Positions 22,701-31,430 of a DNA stretch of 64,000 nt are shown here, one piece after another. Location: positions 2,364,001 to 2,428,000 of the forward strand of contig NW_026974141.1 in NCBI RefSeq assembly GCF_037042905.1, given 5' to 3'. This DNA comes from Lytechinus pictus (lineage: Eukaryota; Echinodermata; Echinoidea; Temnopleuroida; Toxopneustidae). A model generated the notes under the pieces. That model was not told where the DNA came from, ran no database searches, and saw only the letters and a program-made list of their open reading frames with translations. How positions within the stretch are numbered: the stretch's first letter is position 1; every line of letters starts with the position of its first letter. The position numbers were made by a program, and so were the translations under genes.

Positions 22701-25700
22701 CAATCAGCAGAGACATAGTTACGCCGGAACACCTGGAGACGCCATTGTGTCGAGCAAATTCCTTTTTTTTTTCAATGATTAAAAATGAATTGGGTTGATT
22801 AATCATTTCCTATCAGATTAAAATGATCAATGATTTTAAAATGATTCCATGTTAGCAGCAGGTCAAATCCTCTTCACCTATAACAAATTGAATTTTGAGG
22901 ACATCAGACAGGATCGACAAGAACTGCTCTAGTTCGGCAACCTTTGCGTGTACTGAGTTTCAGTGAACCGTATTAATCGTCATCCTCCACTGAGATTAGC
23001 AGACCTAATAACTCTGTACTGGACAGAGAACAAAGTCAAAGAAATCCTGCTTTAAAGTTCAAGAAAATGATTTCTAACGGACCAACAGAATCAATAAGTC
23101 CCTTGAGAGAAAGAAAGTTCCCCTTCATGAAAGGTAATCCAGTAAAACTTATGGTGGACACTTCAAACGATTACGATGTCTTCTACCAGAAGAACAAATC
23201 ATGAACAGTGCGAAAACGGTTGTCACGCGCGCCGTCGATGAATCGGTGAAAAATGATCTCAGTGACACTTCGGCAAGATTGAAGTGATTCCTCGCGTAAA
23301 CAAAAAAGATGGCCCTTCTAACTGTCTGTGCTCATCGCTGGCGCAATCAATATTGATTGAGTTGTGTCCGACAACTTTGTTCGTATCTGTTTTTCAAAAG
23401 GCGGCCTGCGCTCAGTTAGGTACAGAAGAAAAGACATTGCCTCCGGCTCTGGGAGTTTCCTTTGATGCAAAAGTTGTGTAACTCATCGTCAACACTTTAA
23501 GGACTTCATGTTCTTATTCAATATAGGTGAAAGCGTTGACAAAAGATGACCTTTTTGGTTTTCTCTTCCAAAATTACGATCAACAACCAAAAAAAATGTA
23601 CTACTTTGAGAAATCTTCGCGGCTATACTAGCGAATATTCTTCAGACACTGTTTAAAGTCAGTTGGACTATGAACGGGGCTCATAAACTTTATGACATGG
23701 TGTCATATTCAGGTCGAAAACTTGGGGAAAATATCCTGAGAGTATATATAGGTACTCAAAACCTTAAAGAAAAAAAAATCGTTACTTTGCGACTCCATTC
23801 GACTCTTAATTCTTTTTACAACTCACATATCAGCTCATCGTGTAAGAGATTCATGTGGAATGTATAATGCTTTACCATCAATCAGATGTTTCACCAGAAT
23901 TAATGTGCACTTTTACATTATTAGAAGATGATCCGTACTGGAAAAAAAAACAATTATCGGTATTATTTTTTTTTGAGGGGGTGGGAATTGATACTTCGAA
24001 AATTCATATAAATTCATTGATTGGATTAGTGTTGCATGTATTCGCTCGATAGAGTATCCATGAAAATTTAGCTCGGCCTAATTTTCGTGCTATAAACATG
24101 TCCTCTCGTAAAGAGTCATGCCATAGTCATTTTAGGCGACACCGACGACAGACGGATCAAATATATTACGTTATTATCAATGACAGATACCATCGGTCGG
24201 TTAGGGGGTCGGTTATGTTGCTGGTCTAACTGCGGCATCACTGAATGATATCGATTGGTATTAATGTGTTAGACGGTACGCATGATTGGGTCATGGCCTA
24301 TCTTATTATTGATTATCATGTTCCATGGACAATGGAAGATCGATATTCTGAGGAGGAAAACAAGATATTAGGCTGCCTAGAAGTGATCTGCCAAGTGACT
24401 CGGTCAGTGTCTCATTGGGGACAAGGGTGTGGAGTTACAACCCTTGTTATATTAAATAGGAGAATGGGGGTAAGGGAGAGGGTGAGGTCTTACACCCATT
24501 GGTATAATTTATATAGGCGAATGGGGTAAAGATATTTATAGGCGGAGATATTTTTTTCAGGAGGGGCAAGGATGTCTTACATCCCTTATTGATTGGATTA
24601 ATAGAAGGGGGTAAACAAAGAAAGGAGAGGAGAGAAATATTAGGAGGATAGGAGCTATATAGGGTGTGGACTTGACAAAAAAATATGAGGGAGAGGAAGA
24701 GGATGATTTTTTAAGGAGAGGCATTAGGGTGTGGTGTTACACCCAGCGCCCGATCAAGGTAGCCGTGCTGAAGCCGGGGTAATAATAGCATTATCATGTT
24801 AAGCAGGGCCCGCTGGGAGAACAGTTTTCAGAACTCAAGTGGCTACCCTGGGTAAAACATGACGTTATTATTATTATTATTATTTTGGTTTTATGCACTT
24901 TGGTAAAAGGGGCGTAAGAACGGACAATAGAGAAATTAAGAGGTGTTGGCGAAATGGAAAAAGAGAAAAGGGGGTATATTCAGGAAAGGCAAGTAAAAAG
25001 GTGTGGTCTGCTGGTCCTATATCACATTTTGGTACATAGAAGGGGTAAACAGAGAGGAGTGGGAAGAGTTGAAAAGAAAATAGATAGAGAGCACTCTAAA
25101 AAAGAGTAAAACAAATAGCAAATATACATGTTCCCATTTTACCCAATATTGGGTAAACTTTTTTAACGTGAGGATGGTTAATGATGAGAACTGATGGGGG
25201 CAGAGACATACCTAGAAAGATTATATGCCAGAGGCGCCACTTTTAGGGGCGCAAAAAAGTAAGAAAATTAAGTGAATTGAATCACTGAGAGATTATTAAA
25301 AAAATAAGCTTTTTTTTTTTCTTGATGGTTTCCTGATTAATACAAATCGCATGGTTTGCCCTGTTCAGAATCAATGTATTTTTGGACAATAAATGATAAT
25401 GATAAAAAGTCTCTATGCTTTTAATACAGTGGAAATCTACTCTCAAAACAATAATACTTAAGTTTCAGCGATCAGCACTTAAATCATAATTTGATATTTA
25501 CCCGTCGAATAGTAATATCCGTACAATTAATGTTTGATTGATCATAAATTATTGAGATACCGGGATTTTTTATCAGTTAATTTTGTTTCGCTCTCTCTCA
25601 CTTCTAAAAGTAAAAACGGAATCAATTACGATCAGCCCCCTAAATTTCCTTTTGCCTTATTACGCCTCCTTAGACAACAGAAAACATACACATGACCCTG

Positions 25701-27182
25701 CGTGTAAGCATGACGGTCGTAGATATTCTGAAATCTTGAAGATTAAAAAAATGGCATTGGATAGCTCATTAACAGAAGAGATATTTAGAAGTATCTGGAC
25801 TTTAATCGCGATATCTGCTTCATACAGGTTCATACATTTGAAAATTTGAGTTTGTCTTGTATATGTGTATAGTGTCTGTCTACCTCTCTCGCTATTTCGG
25901 GACAGCAGCAACCTCTCCCACCTGACTGTAAGCATGGACCTATTATACCGCCCCCCCCCAAAAAAAAAAAAAAAGGGGGGACGATATATACCCGTAAGAA
26001 CTGAAGTTATATACTTTGAAATGAGGTCCATGCTGTAAGACTCCAATACAATCTTTAACAGATAACTGTCTTATCATTCTTCAATGTCTGTGACACAGAA
26101 TAAAAAAAAAAACACCTTTGTCTTAATCTAATGTTATCTGTCTAATACCTCGGTCACATTTGTTCTACGGCGGCCGTACGGCGAGTCGAAAACAGTCGTT
26201 TTAACAGTTTTTGTACCAGCTAAATATAGGTGGTTTGAATAAAAATGAATAAAACGGCTGTTTTCGACTCGCCGTACGGCCGCCGTAGAGCAAATGTGAC
26301 AAAGGTACTTAGAGACATTGACGCCAAACTGACACACTTAAATCTGATTAATTGAATTTCCATTCAACGTATGTGTGTATGTTTGTAAATGCTGTTATAT
26401 AGTTTTATTATGGTGAGCATACTAAAATATGTTGGTTATTACTATTATCTTTTATTAATGGGGGGTGTTCGAGAGGGGCATGACGTTTCCCAATATTATT
26501 CAAGGAGTAAAGAGGGCCATGAAAAGGAAAAGAAGATCGGGGAATAAAGGAAAAATTAATTCGTTAAATATATCCTATACGCCCCCCGTTTTGATGATAA
26601 AGTAAAAATGCTCCACCCCCCCCCCCCCCCCCGTCTTTCCAGTCTACCACCGAATGTCGCAAAGTAACACTTGCTTACAAAATATTAATACGAAATAAAT
26701 ATGAAACGAAGAGGACATGGGTAGGCGGTAGGCCAGTATGTTCCATAGAATTTCCACATTGAGAAAGAGTAAGAGGCCACAAATTTACGTTCTCTCACGA
26801 TTTATGAGTGCACCTCACTTTTTTTGGAGGGGCGGGGATTTTATTTTTGTTTGCTCATTACGTCAGTGCATATAGATACATTATTGATCGACATATTATA
26901 AACCTACCTGCTCTGTTGACCATTACGCCTCCTTTCTAAATCAGCCGAAGCACACTGCCCCATCCGTGACCTCCTCTGTCTCTCGGAACGGACGCTCTGA
27001 GCCATCAGTCGGTCGTAGTACATCGAGATGTCACTGGCTGGGGTTCCCAGTGGTCTTGGACCAGCGGTTCGACTTTTCATGCTGGACCGGACCTGGTCCT
27101 GACGAGAGGTTGAGTAAGGTCCATGGTTAGACACGGACCTGCGCGATGGTGATGCGAATCGTATCTTGTCCGTATTCGTCAT
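18300..27182 (-). CDS. Gene B: uncharacterised 711-aa protein, three coding exons
   Basis: Exons 27182-26908, 22068-21660 and 19751-18300 join without a stop, with GT/AG borders and compatible phases, giving 711 residues. I do not recognise the family. Residues 1-230 are Ser/Arg/Thr-rich and probably disordered. Residues about 279-400 look helical (TYRRLINAKEQLDVALCKKL onward). A Lys/Glu/Arg-rich coiled-coil-like stretch lies at about 403-423. A Cys-containing basic patch (RTCEACCVDG) follows at about 433-442, then a Pro-rich tract at about 499-507, a second charged helix (KEKFLMMRKRMEERQREK) near 600, and a C-terminal Asp/Glu run of about 30 residues. There is no signal peptide or membrane segment. 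The acidic tail and Lys-rich parts would suit a nuclear or scaffold protein, but that is speculation. Confidence 0.75.
20332..20542. mobile_element. CACTCT-family MITE with TA borders
   Basis: Ends CACTCTAAAACAAATCA and TGTTTTAAGAGTG, with TA outside both, as in mariner-type elements. The core carries CTAGTCAAATTTGACT-like repeats and GACTAGAATATAAT, shared with 2424-2649. Confidence 0.75.
20712..21190. repeat. Cluster of head-to-head GTTTCATGAAAGGACTTG elements
   Basis: At least four partial or complete copies lie side by side: a truncated one at 20712-20760, a complete one at 20761-20918, an inverted one at 20920-21077 and a 5'-trimmed direct one at 21074-21186. Shared text includes TTTTATCCGACAGTT, AACAGTGC, CCAATCA and GTTGTCGGACGAAAAT. 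A single copy is at 50821-50958. Confidence 0.7.
21660..22068 (-). CDS. Gene B exon 2
   Basis: The acceptor is a T-rich tract ending in TTGACCACAG at 22069. The first base completes an Arg codon from exon 1. The exon encodes 136 further residues, Ser/Thr/Arg-rich, with repeated LTRS/LTRA motifs (PQLTRSQTR, LGLTRSHTVG, PELTRASSW) and a poly-Ser segment. It ends CGAGATTAAAG|GTAGG in phase 0. The repeated LTR[SA] boxes are the only visible internal pattern. Confidence 0.75.
22976..23310 (+). other. Coding-like block of unknown nature
   Basis: From 22979 one plus frame stays open for about 76 codons to a TGA near 23205, with protein-like text such as SISPLRERKFPFMKGNPVK. A second frame starts with ATG overlapping that stop and runs 28 codons (MNSAKTVVTRAVDESVKNDL). 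The block is GC-richer than the intron around it. It may be a decayed gene or element carrying a frameshift, or a small nested gene. No family is recognised. Confidence 0.3.
24410..25080. repeat. Purine-rich degenerate tandem array interrupted by a shared repeat
   Basis: Units of roughly 75-85 bases repeat a TGTGGAGTTACAACCCTT-like motif and a GAATGGGGTAAA-like motif (24425, 24490, 24570, 24665, 24735, 25000). The array is interrupted at about 24745-24880 by a segment with CAGGGCCCGCTGGGAGAACA and a trailing ATT run, which occurs inverted at 60062-60165. Confidence 0.55.
26146..26307. mobile_element. TA-flanked GC-rich palindrome
   Basis: The left arm CCTCGGTCACATTTGTTCTA runs into CGGCGGCCGTACGGCGAGTC and GAAAACAG. 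The right arm is the inverse, ending GCAAATGTGACAAAGG. TA lies outside both ends. Arms are about 58 bases around an AT-rich core of some 45 bases. Confidence 0.8.
26908..27182 (-). CDS. Gene B exon 1 (start codon exon)
   Basis: ATG at 27182-27180 follows an in-frame TGA at 27200-27198, so it is the first possible start in this exon. It encodes residues 1-91 plus two bases, including SPSRRSVSNHGPY and YYDRLMAQSVRSERQRRSR. The exon ends CAGAGCAG|GTAGGT (donor at 26907-26906, phase 2). It is clearly GC-richer than its surroundings. Confidence 0.75.
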
Positions 27183-27239
27183 TGTTGTCACCGTTTCTCA
27201 ATTCGTACTGACGGAATAGAAGAGTTGAAGAAGGTCATT

Positions 27240-27530
27240 AGAATTCTCTTTCATCATCTTCATCATCATTGCCATCATACGTTACCACCAATTCAATAAT
27301 CATCATCACCACCACCATCCTCATCAGTAGAAGCAGCAGTATCGGCATCATCACATCATCATCAACATTATCATCATCACAATGACAATGATGTTCATGA
27401 TCATGATCATCATCATTTTCATCAGCATCATCATCATAACCATCATCATCATCATCATAATCATCATCGACAAAAACATCATCATCATCATTTTCATCAA
27501 CAACATCATCATCATAACCATTATCATAAC
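27240..27530. repeat. CAT/ATG microsatellite, left half
   Basis: Imperfect CAT units beginning 58 bases upstream of the gene B start codon. It is continuous in sequence type with 31343-31430, from which it was separated by the insertion at 27531-31342. Poly-Asp and poly-Met frames here are translations of the repeat. Confidence 0.9.
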
Positions 27531-27765
27531 CACTGGCGTAAATCCGTGTTAATGGGTGGGGGGGGGATGACTGAAATATTTTGGGGTTTTTTTTTGCAAT
27601 CATGTTTTTAGATATGCAAGGAATTGTCAATGATATGTCCACAGTGGCGTCCCGTGGGTCACGGCATTGGGGGGGGGCACCAGCAAAATTTTTGAATCAC
27701 TGAGTGAGTGCGCTAGTGAGCGCGCGAAGCGCGCTCAGTTGCGCTTATTGCCAGTTATACTGACC

Positions 27766-29402
27766 CAACGAACGTAGAGGGCAGCAACACACGACAGTGT
27801 TGCTTTTAGGAAGGTCCACTCCGCTCAGATTTTGTGACCACTTAAGCCCCGCCCCTCACTCAGCGCACTTTTTTGGTAGATTGTAGAGTTGATTTTTTTT
27901 CGTTTGTTCAATTTTACTATTTTTTATGGATACTGAAAACTCCAGGAAATAATGTAAATATTCTTTAATAACTGTTCATTTATTTTTGGAAAAAAGTAAG
28001 ACAAAATGTAATCATGATTCTTGTAGTTTGCACATCAATAAACATACATAGTCTGATGACATTGAATTACCTCTTTTCTGCTTAATTTCGCTGCCCCTAC
28101 AAAGCTACACCAGCCAACACGAGAGCCAATACCTTGATCTTCTGGCATAGCCGCGCCGAAACTTCCGGGACACATCGGTGCGCGTACTGCGCAAATGCAA
28201 TGCTGGCCGCACTAGCAGGACTGGCAGGATATCTAGACGCTACTCGACTTAGCCAGATATGGACTTGAACGATATGGACTTAATCTGTCATTGATGTGGC
28301 ACTAACTGCCAGTTGCAACGATAAATGATCAAGGTTAGGATCCGAATTTTCCCCTACAGTGTAGATCGGAGTCTGAAAGTATAAAATAATTAATCGATAT
28401 CCACGAATCCGACCCAACTTTTTTGCAAGACATCAGGCAGAGCTCGAATACGGCCACCAGTCAAGCTCAAGCCCAGGTAAGTCCTAGTCTAAAGTTAGAC
28501 CTAAGTAACAGACCAAAATTATCTGGTCCAGTATCGAGCCATATATGTTTTGACGGGCCTTGACTTGTGAACTATCAAGAGACGAAGGTATATGTCACAG
28601 CTACTTTTTTCATTCCATAATTTCATCCTAATTTGTGCAATTAGCATGCGCAAATACCAGCCAACCGTATACCTACCTCTGCATCGACCGGCCGGCCGGG
28701 GCGCTGGCGCGGTCAGCCATGGCGCTTGCACTCAAGCGATGGCACTGTTGCTGGATTGTGTAGGCGCATTAATGTGGTGCAGCGAAACATAGATGAAGAA
28801 TGTTCAACCTCACGTATATTTGTTATCATGTTGATATGCGAAAGTCATGAAATTGTTTTCACCACCACGTAATATTTTAGGAAAAATACAGAAATAAATA
28901 TTGAATATTTTTATGCGTGATATTTGCTGTAAAAGTCTATCAAGTAAAATTGTTGAAAATGAGGAAATAAAAAAAAATCAACTCTACAATTTACTAAAAA
29001 AGTGCGCTGAGTGAGGGGCGGAGCTTAATAGCGGTCACAAAATGAGCTTGACTAAATCGGGGTGAAATTAGCAGATTGGTTTATTTGATGGCATAATCAA
29101 TCCTGTTTACTGAAGAATTAAAAAAACAAAAGACAATAATCTGGTGATATTTTTCATTTTGAAATGTGGTAAATTTTTTGTCAATTGTTTTTATATTTTT
29201 CTATTTCTATTATTGGGATTTAGTCTTGTCATAATCTGTTATTTTACCTCTATTTTGTTATTAATCTCTGAATGTATCGCGTCGGTTCGTGGTTTCGTTG
29301 GCATGCCTACCAAATTGTGCGCGCACTTCATTTGTATGCGCGTATCGAGTGGACCTTCCTAAAAGCAACACTGTCGTGTGTTGCTGCCCTCTACGTTCGT
29401 TG
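27766..29402. mobile_element. Long inverted-repeat element inside the inner hAT-like element
   Basis: The left arm CAACGAACGTAGAGGGCAGC continues through GTGTTGCTTTTAGGAAGGTC. The right arm is its inverse, ending at 29402. A second, inner inverse pair lies at 27840-27900 and 28976-29045 (GCCCCTCACTCAGCGCACTT and its complement). The arms are nearly identical, suggesting recent origin or gene conversion. The 1-kb core (28,000-28,970) is unique DNA. Confidence 0.75.
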
Positions 29403-29449
29403 TACTGACCTAATAAAGACATTTTAAGGACAATGTCATTAAACGGATA

Positions 29450-29830
29450 TGTATCTCACTGATCAAATAATGCGAGCACGAAGCGCGAGCTGAAATTTTT
29501 TTATATTCACACATAAAAAGGGACATTATAATTAAATTTGTGTAATCATGATAGGTACCTGTCTCGCTAAACAATGCGAGCGCGAAGGGCGAGCTGAAAA
29601 TTTAGATAATTCAGACCTGAAGTGGGGCATTCTAAGGTTTCTTTGTAGGAATTAACTAGGACCATACGTATTTCATTAACCAAATGATGCGAGCGCGAAG
29701 CGCGAGCTGAAAATTTTTGATATTTAGATCAGAAGAAGGGACACTTTAACGACTGATTTTAGGAATTCATGAAGAGCAGACATATCTCACCAATCCACTA
29801 ATGCGAACGTACTCACGGACAGGAAATGTT
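29450..29830. repeat. ~114-bp tandem array with AATGCGAGCGCGAAGCGCGA boxes
   Basis: The box occurs near 29467, 29574 and 29688, with a decayed fourth at 29800, spaced about 107-114 bases. Each is followed by GAGCTGAAAATTT, an AT-rich stretch, a GGGACATT-type stretch and a TATCTCAC-type stretch. A single decayed box reappears near 30650. Each box is itself a GCGC-rich near-palindrome. Confidence 0.65.
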
Positions 29831-30010
29831 TCATATATACGAAGACCTCAACATGGGGCAATCACCTTTTTAGTCATGAAAAAGAAGCATATATGTCACT
29901 ACATAAAACAATGATACCTATTCAATTTCAATTTAATATGTCTGCTCTTCATGAATTCCTAAAATCAGTCCTTAAAATATCCCTTCTTCTGATCTGAATA
30001 TCAAAAATTT
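29716..30010. repeat. Inverted pair of ~70 bases
   Basis: The stretch 29716-29787 (GAATTCATGAAGAGCAGACA at its end) recurs inverted at 29936-30010 with only a few differences. The left copy belongs to the tandem array, so the right copy probably came from a duplicated array unit pasted in reverse. Confidence 0.75.
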
Positions 30011-30108
30011 AATTTTCAATTTCAATTCAATTTATTCAAATAACTCAAGTGCTAGGAAATATATTTGGTTTATATTGACTTGAAAACGGGATGTTTTAGT
30101 ATGGTTGG

Positions 30109-30612
30109 GGGTCCTAAAGCTACGCGGGTCCTAAAGCTACGCACCACTCATCGCGCATGCAATTCCAATGGCAAAATAAATGCGCACTCTAGCTCTGTGT
30201 GTGAAGCTGTGACGAACGATCCCTATTCAATTTTTCTACAGAGGCTGCAATAAATCCTTGAATGCAGAGAAAACCAGCAAATGTTTGGAATTTCGGAGTT
30301 ATATTCACTTTGATTTCATATTTTCCTATAATAATACGGACATATTTTAGAAATTGAGGCACAGGAAATACTATTTCTTTGCATGATAAATTGAGTGCGT
30401 AGCTTTAGGACCCCTTCTACATCGGGCGGCGAAATTAAGAGGTGTTCGGAAAACACGGCGGGATTTTCGTATTAGTGAGTTTTGTGATATTTTCTTCTTG
30501 GTTAAGGATATTTAGAATATTTATTACAAATTAGTGAAAAATAATTGTTCAAATATTACAATTGGCATAGTTTTTATCATTTGGAAACAAAGTGCGTAGC
30601 TTTAGGTCCCCC
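30109..30612. repeat. GGTCCTAAAGCTACGC boxes, direct and inverted
   Basis: Two direct boxes lie at 30110-30140 and two inverted ones at about 30400-30416 and 30593-30610 (GTGCGTAGCTTTAGG). They delimit a 0.3-kb or 0.5-kb element whose left end was duplicated. It lies inside the inner hAT-like element. Confidence 0.6.
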
Positions 30613-31342
30613 CATCATACAACAGGATTATATATCTCGTTAAACAGACAATGCGAGCACCAGGAACAATGAAGACGTAGGCCCTGGGCAAATTATGTTT
30701 CATAAAGTTATGATAAGAATGTTTCTTATGTAATGTAACATAACATAATTATAATATAATATAACATTATAATGAATAATATTTTCCTCCTTCCCACTAC
30801 GTTTCTCTTCCTTTCTCCCTCTTTTCTCCTTTCCCCCCTTTCCCCGTTTTTTGGGGGGTCAACCGATGGGGGGGGGGATGTGCCCCCCATGCCCCTCGTA
30901 GTTACGCCACTGTATGTCCATATGGCAAATACCCCTCCAATATTATTATCTTTTTACCCCATGATGGTTTAATGGTTTTATTAGAGATTACATTAAAAAA
31001 AAATTGACATTCCATCTTAATCCCTTCCCAAAGACCCCAACATTGATGAATTGGAAGAAACGGGGGTTTCTCTTCAATGTTAAAATAAGGACATAAGTAT
31101 TTCGTTTGGAAATGGTGAACTGGCTCTTTATTTGCATTTTGTGATTCAATAATATTGTTTTATTTGTTAAGCGGTATTTTAGGAAGAATTTTCACCAATA
31201 AAACAATTATCTCTTGTGATTTTTTTTTCATTTCTTTCGTAAAAAGTGGGGGGATGTTACATGTACAGGCCATCCCCCTCCTCGAAAAGTGGGGGGGGGA
31301 TATATCCCCCCATCCCCCCCCCCCCCGGGATTTACGCCAGTG

Positions 31343-31430
31343 ATCATAACCATCATCATCATCATCAACAACAACATCATTATCATCACTTTATTATCAT
31401 CATCATCACCATCATCAATAATCATCGTCA
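31343..31430. repeat. CAT microsatellite, right half
   Basis: Continues the array of 27240-27530 directly after the target duplication at 31343-31350. Confidence 0.85.

Larger units (their letters stand above)
22069..26907 (-). other. Gene B intron 1
   Basis: 4.8 kb. Contains a GC-richer block with short protein-like frames on the plus strand (22976-23480), a purine-rich degenerate tandem array (24410-25080), a homopolymer-rich stretch near 25950-25980 and a TA-flanked palindrome (26146-26307). No further exon of gene B is needed to keep its frame. Confidence 0.6.
27642..30912. mobile_element. Inner hAT-like element (3.3 kb) nested in the outer one
   Basis: Ends CAGTGGCGTCCCGTG and GTAGTTACGCCACTG. 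TATGTCCA lies directly outside both (27634-27641 and 30913-30920), a perfect 8-bp duplication. It carries at least three further structures: the inverted element 27766-29402, a tandem array from 29459, and GGTCCTAAAGCTACGC boxes at 30109-30612. No transposase frame. Confidence 0.85.
27531..31342. mobile_element. Outer hAT-like element (3.8 kb) with exact 8-bp target duplication
   Basis: The ends CACTGGCGTAAATCC and GGGATTTACGCCAGTG are inverse. ATCATAAC lies directly outside both ends (27523-27530 and 31343-31350), a perfect 8-bp duplication. The insertion split the CAT microsatellite upstream of gene B. Inside each end are G/C runs, as in the MITEs at 6051 and 61121. Most of its length is a second hAT-like element (27642-30912). 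The longest frame is under 80 codons, so no transposase is encoded. Confidence 0.88.

Noticed and set aside
27238-27642. 134-codon minus frame rich in Asp, close to gene B
   Set aside because: It is a translation of the CAT microsatellite and runs into the hAT-like element. No splice sites or conserved segments.
29450-29830. CRISPR-like array
   Set aside because: The units are about 114 bases, diverged throughout, and the genome is eukaryotic. Direct repeats with unique spacers are not present.
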